Part shown: piece by piece, positions 62,501-64,000 of the stretch | How positions within the stretch are numbered: position 1 is the stretch's first letter | Layout of the letters: each line of letters begins with the position of its first letter | Assembly (NCBI GenBank): GCA_951640165.1 | Contig: OX621252.1 | Span: forward strand, 14,715,934-14,779,933 | Direction of reading: 5' to 3' | Origin: Pseudoips prasinana | Taxonomy: Eukaryota > Arthropoda > Insecta > Lepidoptera > Nolidae | DNA length: 64,000 nucleotides | Notes under the pieces: model-generated | Database searches by the model: none | What the model saw: only the letters and a program-made list of their open reading frames with translations | What the model was told of the DNA's origin: nothing | Position numbers and translations under genes: made by a program

Positions 62501-63203
62501 CGTGCGTTGTGCGTGCTTAATACGTTAGTAAGTCAACTAGATAGTAATGCTAGTCCAAGGTGTAAAAAATAAATAATATTTTAGAACTGACGACCAATTA
62601 TCTCTATACCATAACTAAGAAAATACCTTGTATTAATTTAGTCAAAGAATTAATCAACTAAATTCACAATTAGAATGTCCAATTAGGCGCGGCGCCCACG
62701 TTCGGTGGGCATCGGTACAGTTCGGGCGGTTTGGAGCGCCTCAGGGCGGCTTCGGGTCCCTGAGAGTTGCCTCGGCAGTCGTAAGCATACCTATATGCGT
62801 GACTGCCACGAAAATGCCATCCGAACTACCGGAAGACGGCCTCAGCGACCTTAGGTATGCTTGCAACTGCCCGAGCTGTACCGAGCCAAACCAATGCCCA
62901 TCAATAGTGGGCGCCGCGCCTTTGTGGCAAAATACCGCAATAACATAAATAAAACAAACCTATTTATCTAATCAAACTACTATACCTGGTATACATCTCA
63001 TACAGATTCTTCAAATACTTCTCAACATCATTTTTATCCGCAAGCTTCGTCTGAATATATTTCTGTAGTTTAAGATGGAAGATATTGAGCACAAACTTGC
63101 TCATCACTTGGTCGGGATTGGGAAACACATTGCTGATGATGGTGTAGTTCTTCTTGCATAGCGGCAACACTGCCGAGAATATGTCTTTGCCTAATAAGGT
63201 GTT
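32437..63203 (-). CDS. Sec10: Exocyst complex component 5 (Sec10), 3' nine exons
   Basis: Sec10/EXOC5 is one of eight subunits of the exocyst, which tethers secretory vesicles to the plasma membrane. Nine minus-strand exons join in frame through GT/AG introns into 1455 nt, 484 residues plus stop: 62986-63203, 60929-61156, 59854-60013, 58329-58472, 56132-56220, 53523-53712, 51907-52063, 40140-40312, 32437-32532. Conserved landmarks include IENYGGETFLSEQ, EQKKTDFKPE, LHALCNLLLVKPENLHQVC and FIQLRADYKSHK. The family is about 700 aa, so roughly the first 200 residues and the promoter lie to the right of the window. Introns of 11.6 and 7.6 kb near the 3' end are filled with transposons, including an antisense retrovirus. 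No frame break is seen, so the gene looks functional. Confidence 0.96.
32660..32905. repeat. Dispersed repeat (tggacataggcct family, long form)
   Basis: Starts atcatcagcctgat..ccacagctggacataggcct, then ttgcgcttgacatgcaagtt and ccgtagttaggtggt, and cccacgggatgg. Related to 54165-54310 and the 3' part at about 55240-55315. Confidence 0.65.
32938..33769 (+). mobile_element. 5'-truncated RTE-like LINE with target duplication
   Basis: Flanked by the direct repeat aagtatgtt (32938-32946 and 33761-33769). The insert is 814 bp and ends in a (ttga)-type run (gattttgatttgatttg-like), a microsatellite 3' end usual for RTE-type LINEs. It encodes the last part of the reverse-transcriptase ORF, first in the frame ending 33344 and then in the frame 33265-33591. 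Confidence 0.85.
32950..33591 (+). pseudogene. LINE reverse-transcriptase C-terminus, frameshifted
   Basis: The first frame reads DEYTYLGQIIAPENQMQKEI, then INKAWKRFWSLKEVMKN and CILPCLTYGAQTWALTSKQT. Around 33265-33300 a frameshift moves the remaining protein (VKKLKWNWVGHMIRNKKEKW .. KGRQKIRWEDDIRKVAGTTW) into the next frame, ending at 33591. These are the usual YLG and W.GH motifs at the end of RTE-type enzymes. 5'-truncated and dead. Confidence 0.88.
33779..34036 (+). mobile_element. tRNA-derived SINE, family B, near full length
   Basis: Head gacgggcctgttggcgtggt with a B box-like gggttccattccc, then gacagatatttgtgtgcatg, gtcctgagtctgggtgtaat and the tail gggatcagatggccgtgtgt. It adjoins the RTE-like LINE end. 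Confidence 0.85.
34037..34318 (-). mobile_element. LINE 3'-end repeat (family F)
   Basis: Inverted copy of the segment at 24328-24643, with the A-rich end at 34031-34055 and tcacgtagactttaaaaaag next to it. Confidence 0.6.
34440..34600 (-). mobile_element. SINE family B, 3' part
   Basis: Minus-strand 3' half: ctgatcccaaactaagcaga, ggaaaccagataactgatat and acttttcttttgtaaatata. Confidence 0.75.
34683..34881 (-). mobile_element. tRNA-derived SINE, family A, near full length
   Basis: Minus strand: head ctgcacgtgtggcgcagcgg, B box gggttcgagtcccg, aactatttgtgtgaccacaa, and the 3' end gcggacgttgtcttttttt. The best preserved copy of the family in the window. Confidence 0.9.
35168..35755 (+). mobile_element. 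Helitron-like element split by a SINE
   Basis: The 5' end (about 35168-35195, ending ctaatactaatattataa) and the rest (35574-35755, aatattataaaggcgaaagt through the hairpin gcgggtaaaaccgcgg and ggcacagctag) are one non-autonomous Helitron-like copy. The SINE at 35196-35573 sits between, with a 10-bp duplication of Helitron sequence. Confidence 0.8.
35196..35573 (+). mobile_element. tRNA-derived SINE, family D, full length
   Basis: Head gcctcgttagtctagcggta with B box gggttcaaatcccg (35203-35275), then body segments ctcggagagcacgtaaagcc, gtcgtcccatcggatcatga and ggccgccgtggccgaaattc, ending in gaggacatcatcatcatc. Flanked by the perfect 10-bp direct repeat aatattataa (35186-35195 and 35574-35583). 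The tRNA-like head is not a separate tRNA gene. Confidence 0.93.
35990..36497 (+). repeat. Dispersed repeat (gggttccgtacc family G'), two copies in tandem
   Basis: Contains ctgtctgtctgtctgtcc and a right end tgcgcgagtccgactcgcac then ttggccggttttt. A diverged earlier copy lies at about 35990-36190 (cgttcgtctgtccgtcagtc, catgaaccataataggtatc). An inverted relative is at 61287-61605. Confidence 0.7.
36500..38385. other. Intron DNA with small repeat fragments
   Basis: Inside the 7.6-kb Sec10 intron. A tRNA-like SINE head lies at about 37395-37490 (gttcgatcctcgcacaagac), a second partial one at 37610-37660, and a family B SINE tail at 37735-37800. No exon seen. Confidence 0.5.
38388..38636 (-). 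mobile_element. tRNA-derived SINE, family B, near full length
   Basis: Minus strand: head gggtcgattggcgtggttgg, gggttcgatttcgacccaag, then acagatatttgtgtgcatga and the tail ending in aggatatttttaa. Comparable with 33779-34036. Confidence 0.85.
38729..40121 (-). repeat. Tandem block of Helitron-like copies and spacer
   Basis: Three minus-strand Helitron-like copies (38729-38938, 39107-39296, 39945-40121), each with accgcgg/aaaccgc hairpin at the 3' end. The spacer plus copy at 38938-39297 is repeated at 39298-39423 plus 39897-40121 (both start agtgagcgcggactta and include catcatcatcatatcagccg), so the block arose by tandem duplication. A LINE end interrupts the second unit. Confidence 0.8.
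39417..39903 (+). mobile_element. 5'-truncated LINE end with target duplication
   Basis: Flanked by ctggtct (39417-39423 and 39897-39903). The insert encodes a LINE ORF C-terminus (MGPVIYNKIPHTIKDQSSSI then a stop at 39590) and ends with an aataaatgatttctgattt tail. The undisturbed sequence at 39055-39080 shows the empty site. Confidence 0.8.
40140..40312 (-). CDS. Sec10: Sec10 exon
   Basis: Encodes AMIAICDVKEYRSAV, an Ala/Pro/Arg-rich insert (GRGARAAPAPAH), and ALFDALHALCNLLLVKPENL to CEGETL. The insert replaces a segment that is not Ala/Pro-rich in vertebrates and coincides with high local GC. Confidence 0.95.
40461..40591 (-). mobile_element. SINE family A, 3' part
   Basis: Minus-strand 3' part (gtccgtctaatatacg, aggg.tagattccctaatgcg) without the tRNA head; it abuts a family B head. 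Confidence 0.7.
40592..40715 (+). mobile_element. SINE family B, 5' part
   Basis: cattgacgtggttagtaaat, gcacgccgcaggtcgtggat, cgattcccaccccggacaga and gtcctgagtctgggtg; the tail is missing. Joined directly to the family A fragment at its left. Confidence 0.75.
41067..42010 (-). mobile_element. 5'-truncated LINE (family F)
   Basis: On the minus strand a reverse-transcriptase remnant (about 42010-41587) is followed by a 3' region ending in gtgaataaaaacctttttta at 41067-41098. The 3' 300 bp equals the dispersed family F. Segment 41370-41400 (aacgac..gcgctttaatgctacc) is the empty-site version of the sequence the retrovirus at 47141 entered. Confidence 0.7.
41587..42010 (-). pseudogene. LINE reverse-transcriptase C-terminus, one stop
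   Basis: The minus strand reads KLQWGPHIEKLAGK, a TGA stop near 41922, then SSASYAVWKIRQLSDEQTAR, LVYFAYFHSIMSYGILMWGS, IFVLQKRAVRAIYGLGSRDS and a stop at 41587. These are typical thumb-region motifs of jockey/CR1-like enzymes. Catalytic part missing. Confidence 0.85.
42055..42190 (+). mobile_element. SINE family B, 3' part
   Basis: Contains tatttacaaaagaaaagtag, tcagttatctagtttccata and aatgtcttaggatattatta. Confidence 0.75.
42208..42630. mobile_element. Non-autonomous DNA element with central foldback
   Basis: Ends aatgagggctaccgc and gcggtagccctcatt form terminal inverted repeats. The centre (about 42400-42528) is a near-perfect inverted repeat with arms of about 60 bp around the loop ggggact, containing gcatgccgcagtg and its inverse. 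No coding capacity of its own; superfamily unclear. Confidence 0.8.
42640..42955 (+). mobile_element. Helitron-like copy, composite
   Basis: Two 5' starts in a row (42640-42775 and 42780 onward, both with aatatt..aa.g.cgaa.gtt) then one 3' end gcgggtaaatcacggagctcggctag with a weakened hairpin. Confidence 0.65.
43100..43222 (-). mobile_element. SINE family B, 3' part
   Basis: taagcagagcttgtactatg, gaaatcagataactaa and acttttcttttatgaataca on the minus-strand 3' half. Confidence 0.7.
43222..43525 (-). mobile_element. Helitron-like element, long form
   Basis: Minus strand from aggaaagtcaaatctgtaca through gtgatct..tatttttggcttgg-type segments to the 3' end acgcaggtaaccacggggca. Same long form as 54537-54831. 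Confidence 0.7.
43601..43617 (+). repeat. 17-base G run
   Basis: A run of G inside a dispersed repeat (43570-43760, related to 60290-60470). Prone to slippage and possible G-quadruplex formation; exact length may be a sequencing artefact. Confidence 0.8.
43793..43899 (-). mobile_element. SINE family B, 5' part
   Basis: Minus-strand head: gacgggtcggttggcgtggt, then gatttccaccttggacagat and tgtctgtttgtcctg. Confidence 0.75.
44439..44676 (-). mobile_element. tRNA-derived SINE, family C, full length
   Basis: Minus strand: head caccgtagcctagttggtag, B box gggttcgaatcccgg, caaatatttctgtgatgagc, then ggatgttttctatgtatata and tail aggatgatctgtgtggcatt. The reference copy of the family here. Confidence 0.85.
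44724..44887. mobile_element. TTAA-flanked MITE
   Basis: TTAA at 44724-44727 and 44884-44887 flank a 156-bp unit with inverted ends gggcctatgcacaccac and gtggcgtgcacaggccc. A TTAA duplication is the mark of piggyBac-type insertion, so this is probably a piggyBac-related MITE. GC-rich interior, no coding frame. Confidence 0.75.
45066..46344. repeat. 1.3-kb inverted repeat of family G
   Basis: The left arm (45066-45644) is repeated inverted at 45748-46344. Each arm holds a family G repeat (gggttccgtagccaaatggc, tctgtctgtctgtcc) plus a piece of the family F LINE end (gcgcttgtaaatagtcagaa). The spacer is about 100 bp of A/T. The left arm has a 20-base G run (45229-45248), much shorter as C in the right arm. 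The right copy extends to 46398 (ttggccggtttttt). Confidence 0.85.
46420..46480. mobile_element. Palindromic MITE, family E, half copy
   Basis: agaaatttgacagattgg, tagctggatgtgct and agcgtctgtaca form the right half only, so this copy cannot fold. Confidence 0.75.
47141..47463 (+). repeat. 5' LTR
   Basis: 323 bp, starting agttatatatgc, as in gypsy-group errantiviruses that begin AGT rather than TG, and ending ccgtcgtatc. It differs from the 3' LTR only at 47396 (C here, T at 50666). Confidence 0.95.
47464..47481 (+). other. tRNA primer-binding site
   Basis: TGGCGCAGTCGG follows the LTR directly. This matches the 3' end of insect tRNA-Ser, the primer used by the 17.6/297 type of gypsy elements (established knowledge; match judged by eye). 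Confidence 0.75.
47834..49147 (+). CDS. Retroviral Gag-like protein (intact frame)
   Basis: A 437-residue open frame from ATG to TAG. The N-terminal half (residues 1-195) is helical and resembles errantiviral capsid. The middle (200-330) is rich in Pro and Gln, and the C-terminus is acidic and Tyr-rich. There is no CCHC zinc knuckle, which is usual for errantiviral Gag. Position directly behind the leader and before the protease supports the call. No stop or frameshift interrupts it. It would form the particle core and package element RNA. Confidence 0.9.
   Translation: MSHDPDTIYKALRLLPNFDGNPNILTRFIKFCDSIVNEYLSTEPGSEVTNLCLLSGILNKITGPAATIINSNGLPDNWLEIRKCLINNFADQRDETALYNDLSLASQGQSTPQEFYDQCQTLFSTIMTYVSLNEKIESTIIAKRTLYRKLTLQAFVRGLQEPLGSRIRCMRPITIEKALEYVQEELNILYLQQRNDSMGRTHSTQRTAQYTPVQIPKFSQYQGPAPAWQVPVMQKPLPSTPQPFKFAPPQFTSQQPQGYRGNPMPSQQQPQVRMPTRTQQMLSSRPPNYNPQSNVFRLQPRNPPNAFGPKPMSGVQHFTPKVLPPGGMRGHDWRVQGNPPPTNYFKSREMNLNECYYNPEDSYVPDYYDYDTCVETYDYDCTTDLNNCNNYELANNIPNSYYDPDHSQNFSCADTDEDNDIENAQNFRKGPLSKKQR
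49132..49138 (+). promoter_or_regulatory. -1 ribosomal frameshift heptamer
   Basis: A AAA AAG in the correct phase relative to gag codons, three codons before the gag stop. Slippage by -1 leads straight into the protease frame (next codon GCA at 49138). This is the standard retroviral gag-pro arrangement. A downstream stem-loop was not evaluated. Confidence 0.75.
49138..49665 (+). CDS. Retropepsin-type aspartic protease, end of truncated pol
   Basis: In the -1 frame relative to gag, 175 residues. The catalytic DTGA motif is near residue 28, preceded by LKLLI, and a second hydrophobic motif (IGLDLL) lies near residue 100; this pair is the retropepsin pattern. About 60 more residues of the pol linker follow, and then the frame runs into sequence from env and stops. 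The enzyme would cleave Gag. Catalytic residues appear intact. Confidence 0.88.
   Translation, partial: AKIEINLQTQRQLPYIQINNPPLKLLIDTGANQSFISPHAVQNDFSNIPLNYDPFEVTNVHATTRNYHSITLPCFSEFSDAENIRLFVYNFHDYFDGLIGLDLLTKWEAKIDLKDKTLTTRSKVNPIKMFNSRNVNLYEDIIPGQSSKLVRIPIEAANGDVYVPEQISCNCVHRG
49640..50389 (+). pseudogene. Errantiviral envelope protein, C-terminal part only
   Basis: An open frame of about 250 residues without its own signal peptide, furin site or fusion region. It has several cysteines in the outer part, one strong membrane-spanning segment (about 70 residues from the end), a basic stop-transfer and a cytoplasmic tail of about 50 residues. Order and topology fit the fusion-type env of insect errantiviruses. 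The N-terminal part was lost in the same deletion that removed most of pol, so it cannot act as an entry protein in this state. Confidence 0.8.
50401..50410 (+). other. Polypurine tract
   Basis: aaaggggagg directly before the 3' LTR; primes plus-strand synthesis in LTR elements. Confidence 0.85.
50411..50733 (+). repeat. 3' LTR
   Basis: 323 bp, one mismatch to the 5' LTR. Confidence 0.95.
50734..50990 (+). mobile_element. Old LINE 3'-end (family F) split by the retrovirus
   Basis: Diverged family F sequence (ggtccgtcataataataata, agacagaaccattgcgat, agctagctaagtag). Its continuation lies left of the retrovirus at about 47110-47140 (ggtagcattaaagcgcaact). The related copy at 41370-41400 shows the join without insertion. 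Confidence 0.7.
51028..51617 (-). repeat. Dispersed repeat family G
   Basis: Full-length relative of the arms at 45066-46398: gtagccaaatggcaaa, ctgtctgtccgtccgtatgt, ggggggtcgccatacat, a C run, and the end cacttggccggttttatt. Confidence 0.8.
51640..51815 (+). repeat. Dispersed repeat family G, fragment
   Basis: Opposite orientation to its neighbour: taatgcggttcacagaatac, cagctcttatagtttcgg, gacagacagacagatagaca and agcgttccgttttta. Confidence 0.75.
51907..52063 (-). CDS. Sec10: Sec10 exon
   Basis: Encodes ACLAVVSYLNNVMEKIHTGL, LELAVRLHRVIYEHLHNYQF and NSAG; acceptor tcaccag, donor gtaagt. Followed by the 11.6-kb intron. Confidence 0.95.
52104..52220 (-). mobile_element. Helitron-like fragment
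   Basis: ctatgccccgtggtttcacc at the 3' end and aatttataatattagtagga at the 5' end (minus strand); internally deleted. A further fragment lies at 52370-52485. Confidence 0.6.
53139..53437 (+). mobile_element. Solo LTR
   Basis: A 299-bp unit beginning TGTTAGGG and ending CCCTTACA, with the perfect 5-bp direct repeat CTATT on both sides (53134-53138 and 53438-53442). It contains a GC-rich stretch and aaaataaaagtc, usable as a promoter region and poly(A) signal. Ends and duplication are those of an LTR retrotransposon reduced to one LTR. It lies in the intron next to the Sec10 exon at 53523. Confidence 0.9.
53523..53712 (-). CDS. Sec10: Sec10 exon
   Basis: Encodes STSKQNECMHRKTSVMEQLE through a helical stretch to EQKKTDFKPEGDIDTLAS; donor gtaagt. 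A solo LTR ends 85 bp past the donor. Confidence 0.95.
53796..53920 (+). mobile_element. SINE family A, partial
   Basis: ggcgactgtcttaaccg, gcgggttcgagtcccgcg, ctatttgtgtgacccattaa and gtttgtaaagtacc. First bases of the head and the 3' end are missing. Confidence 0.8.
54010..54063. repeat. Perfect 25-bp hairpin with 4-nt loop
   Basis: Arms 54010-54034 and 54039-54063 are exact inverse complements around aact. Related single-arm sequence (gtgaagtagtgaaagcctca) occurs at 38171-38190, so the palindrome probably arose by inverted duplication of part of a dispersed repeat. Confidence 0.95.
54165..54310. repeat. Dispersed repeat (tggacataggcct family)
   Basis: atcatcagcctgctttcatc, actgctggacataggcct, cgcgcttggcatgcgagttt and ccgcagttaggtggtcgct. 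Confidence 0.65.
54325..54831 (+). mobile_element. Helitron-like element, long form, with duplicated 5' part
   Basis: The segment aggaaagtcaaaactgtaca to aaaaatatagttt occurs at 54330-54420 and again at 54537-54625. The second continues to the 3' end aacgcgggtaaaaccgcggg then gcacagctg, where the expected final CTAG is changed at the join with the following SINE. Confidence 0.75.
54829..55085 (+). mobile_element. tRNA-derived SINE, family B, near full length
   Basis: gcctgttggcgtggttgaca, cggttcgattcccacccagg, cagatatttctgtgcatgaa and tail aatgccccaggatattatta. Inserted at the end of a Helitron-like copy. Confidence 0.85.
55087..55211 (-). mobile_element. SINE family B, 5' part
   Basis: Head-to-tail neighbour of the previous copy but inverted: gacggcctggttggcgtggt on the minus strand, then gtgggttcgattccgaccca. 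Confidence 0.8.
55336..56072. mobile_element. DNA element with about 95-bp terminal inverted repeats
   Basis: The left end (tagggtggccgaagagttga, tactttatgatgaggagtat, ccgaatcacccca) is repeated inverted at 55975-56072. TA flanks both ends. No transposase frame. A family C SINE is inserted at 55514-55776. The right end lies 60 bp from a Sec10 exon. Confidence 0.85.
55514..55776 (-). mobile_element. tRNA-derived SINE, family C, near full length
   Basis: Minus strand: caccgtagtctagtcggtag, gggttcgaatcccgg, caaatatttgtgtgatgggc and tail aggatgatctgtgtgacatt. Nested in the TIR element. Confidence 0.85.
56132..56220 (-). CDS. Sec10: Sec10 exon
   Basis: Encodes IYFFDIVKQANKIVRMFEEH then FQESVLICM, acceptor ctgttacag, donor gtgagt. 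Shortest exon in the window; a TIR transposon ends about 60 bp past its donor. Confidence 0.94.
56402..56848 (-). mobile_element. 5'-truncated jockey-like LINE with 14-bp target duplication
   Basis: Exact direct repeats ccaggatcaacagt (56402-56415 and 56835-56848) flank a 419-bp insert that ends in a poly(A) run on the minus strand (T run from 56416). It encodes the end of a reverse transcriptase. Confidence 0.9.
56580..56834 (-). pseudogene. Jockey-like reverse transcriptase C-terminal fragment
   Basis: Reads QLDMKLRNMYWLIGRQSQMT, LTVYKSIHKPIWTYGIQLWG and TASNSNIDILESFQTKTLRA before an early stop. The KPIWTYGIQLWG motif is characteristic of the jockey clade. Catalytic part absent. Confidence 0.88.
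57230..57365 (+). repeat. Dispersed repeat (family J)
   Basis: gttgaccgccaaagtggttt, aatttcggagcgtctccgtg, ggagggcacgttaagctgac and gtgtcagattgttcaagccg. Inverse relative of 19900-20165. Confidence 0.65.
57409..58135 (-). mobile_element. PIF/Harbinger-like element, defective
   Basis: Ends GGCCCACT and AGTGGGCC with 3-bp flanks TTA (57406-57408) and TTG (58136-58138), near the TTA/TAA duplication expected for Harbinger. 727 bp, with a short transposase-like frame inside and a perfect 11-bp hairpin at about 57983-58010. Too short to be autonomous. Confidence 0.7.
57676..57888 (-). pseudogene. Harbinger transposase N-terminal fragment
   Basis: About 70 residues: an acidic start (FLVSDDDVEIVEY), NRRVAERSDHLNF, DMTIFECLEIDRLVSN. 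The R..ER.D....FD...F...RL.. pattern resembles the region before the catalytic domain of Harbinger nucleases. No catalytic residues present. Confidence 0.5.
58329..58472 (-). CDS. Sec10: Sec10 exon
   Basis: Encodes LCTANELSGTTVALLEVLIQ, LLIEHVDYALDLGLQSIPI and AESKSPPQ; 48 codons, both borders at codon boundaries. Confidence 0.95.
58829..58858 (+). repeat. (CA)n microsatellite
   Basis: acacacacacacgcacatac and following; imperfect, intron of Sec10. Confidence 0.85.
59606..59742 (+). mobile_element. SINE family B, 3' part
   Basis: attacaaaagaaaagtagta, tcagttatctggtctccata, gggatcagatggccgtgtgt and cccaggatatatta. Confidence 0.75.
59854..60013 (-). CDS. Sec10: Sec10 exon
   Basis: Encodes FQELRRDLQAVIGTRANIN, IAQIENYGGETFLSEQLVQK and ends FTRCKT; acceptor ttcccag, donor gtaagt. 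The most conserved stretch of the protein in this window. Confidence 0.95.
60055..60180 (+). repeat. Dispersed repeat (tggacaaaggcct family), inverted
   Basis: cgctggatgcgggtagcgca, ccagcaattgtggagatctt and tccagcagtgggcat. A related but different repeat (ccaacctgtctgccaagcgt) follows at 60290-60470. Confidence 0.65.
60757..60900 (-). pseudogene. Decayed tandem copy of a Sec10 exon end
   Basis: Aligns with 60900-61035: same intron piece (gcatagtaaatacaattgta against gcataataaatacaattgta), donor region, and the last ~33 codons of the exon at 60929-61156. The copied frame stays open to a GT (aagg/gtaggt) in the same phase, though about half the residues changed (true exon LSNALNGYYNEKQH, copy LSGTVNGSYSEQH). 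No acceptor is seen before it. A second, shorter echo (aaagtgttggacgatactg) lies at 60719-60746. Confidence 0.7.
60929..61156 (-). CDS. Sec10: Sec10 exon
   Basis: Encodes TQRVCDELVTAGL through ETRRLKAVLSNALNGYYNEK to QIQGGG; donor gtaagt. The 3' half of this exon has a decayed tandem copy at 60757-60900. Confidence 0.94.
61287..61605 (-). repeat. Dispersed repeat (family G')
   Basis: aaaccggccaagtgcgagtc, gcgcacgaagggttcc and gacagacggacagacagaca; inverted relative of 36190-36497. Confidence 0.75.
61610..62680. other. Sec10 intron, no further feature
   Basis: AT-rich intron. About 61680-61730 resembles the repeat arm that gave rise to the hairpin at 54010. Nothing else recognised. Confidence 0.4.
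62685..62921. mobile_element. GC-rich hairpin MITE
   Basis: Ends aggcgcggcgcccac and gtgggcgccgcgcct are inverse copies, and the inner parts (gggcatcggtacagttcggg and its diverged inverse) extend pairing over much of the 237 bp. Strong base composition contrast with the AT-rich intron. It ends 64 bp from a Sec10 splice donor. Confidence 0.85.
62986..63203 (-). CDS. Sec10: Sec10 exon (first in window)
   Basis: Begins NTLLGKDIFSAVLPLCKKNY after the acceptor ttttttttcag and includes VLNIFHLKLQKYIQTKLADK. It starts at a codon boundary and ends with two bases of a Ser codon (donor gtatag). Confidence 0.93.
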
Positions 63204-63404
63204 CTGAAAAAAAAGCAATTTCGAGTGTTGTGGCAGAGAAAATTTATTTTTCATATTGGGCCACATCTCTAGTAAGCCGACGGCTGCTAGGGCAGAAAGG
63301 TTCGATTGGAGACCTCGAATTGAAGACGCAGCGTGAGCAAGGTCTCTACAATGTGGACCGACGATCCACATGCTTGAAGTGATCGCTGGTTGCGAGTGAA
63401 AGAA

Positions 63405-63480
63405 GATCGGCATTGTGGAGATTGTTGGGGAGGACTTTATCCAGAAGTGTCAGCAGTGACTTCCTCGGAAAACATGATGC
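63405..63480 (+). repeat. Dispersed repeat fragment (tggacaaaggcct family)
   Basis: tgtggagattgttggggagg and tttatccagaagtg resemble the inverted form of this family. Confidence 0.5.
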
Positions 63481-63864
63481 TGGTGACATTGTTTTACTTT
63501 TAGTCTAAGAACCTATAATGAGTAACAAGATTTTACTCATTACAGTAGCAAGATTTTAACCCATACCTACCATACCTACCATACATACTCCAGACAATAC
63601 TAATTTCATTCGCCTGTTTTATTTTATAGTCCTTTAGTAGTGATGAATCAAGGTATGAAACTGTAAAAAAACTAAAATTAAGTGTACTGAATACCAACCA
63701 ATTTGAATCGTCTTGCTACATAGTTATTGTAGTTAAGTTATAATTGTTCCATCTTGTTCCAGGTCAGATAATGTTACCTGGGCTAAAATCTCAGGTCAAA
63801 CCAATGTGTTGTTTTCTATTAAAGAAAAGTTCTCAGTACCTAGGATTCAGGAATGAAGAAATTC

Positions 63865-63996
63865 GCGGTGTTGCTACGCCTATATGGTTCGAAGAGAACG
63901 TAAAGCCGTCGGTTTTATACCTGAACTCGATCGTATCACCTGGCCCGTCTGATCGGATCCGTCGGATCGAGAGAATGAGGGCTTAGAGTGCAGCCG
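63865..63996 (+). mobile_element. SINE body fragment related to family D
   Basis: ggttcgaagagaacgtaaag, ccgtcggttttatacctgaa, ctggcccgtctgatcggatc and gagaatgagggcttagagtg. It shares acgtaaagccgtcggt..tacctgaactc with the full family D SINE at 35350-35400 but differs elsewhere, so it is a related family. No tRNA head seen. Confidence 0.7.
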
Positions 63997-64000
63997 TTTT

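Noticed and set aside
1..64000. CRISPR array, operons or prokaryotic signals
   Set aside because: Spliced genes, SINEs and Helitrons show an insect nuclear genome; no regular spacer array exists.

Overview
The window is nuclear DNA of a lepidopteran insect (moth or butterfly). Two host genes can be read exon by exon with GT/AG splice sites. The rest is AT-rich intron and intergenic DNA dense in repeats typical of Lepidoptera: tRNA-derived SINEs, Helitron-like elements whose end hairpin reads CGCGG..CCGCG before CTAG, RTE- and jockey-like LINE ends, mariner and foldback MITEs. The species cannot be named from the sequence alone.

Layout, left to right. At 0.6-0.7 kb and 2.4-2.6 kb (minus strand) are two possible terminal coding exons of unrecognised genes. 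At 6.2-7.6 kb (plus) lies a complete three-exon gene for subunit d of mitochondrial ATP synthase (176 aa). At 8.37 kb (plus) a short signal-peptide-like first exon may start a secreted-protein gene. At 9.10-10.38 kb is a structurally intact mariner transposon. The interval 10.4-31 kb has no recognisable host gene; it carries a cluster of four palindromic MITEs, foldbacks, LINE remnants and SINEs. A GC-rich block at 31.2-32.1 kb may hold promoters.

From 32.4 to 63.2 kb (minus) nine exons encode the C-terminal 484 residues of the exocyst subunit Sec10/EXOC5; the 5' exons lie beyond the right edge. Its introns hold most of the mobile DNA. The largest intron (40.3-51.9 kb) contains, antisense to the gene, a young errantivirus-like endogenous retrovirus with 323-bp LTRs differing at one base. 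It keeps gag, a -1 slippery site, a protease and the env C-terminus, but lacks reverse transcriptase, RNase H and integrase. The same intron holds a 1.3-kb inverted repeat; other introns hold a solo LTR with a perfect target duplication, a Harbinger-like element, and a decayed tandem copy of one Sec10 exon.

The host genes are unrelated housekeeping functions (energy metabolism, secretory vesicle tethering). The mobile elements record nested insertions that can be ordered: SINE into Helitron, LINE into a duplicated Helitron block, retrovirus into an old LINE end, SINE into a TIR element. No clearly new system was found; the best leads are the pol-less retrovirus, the palindromic MITE cluster and the duplicated Sec10 exon.
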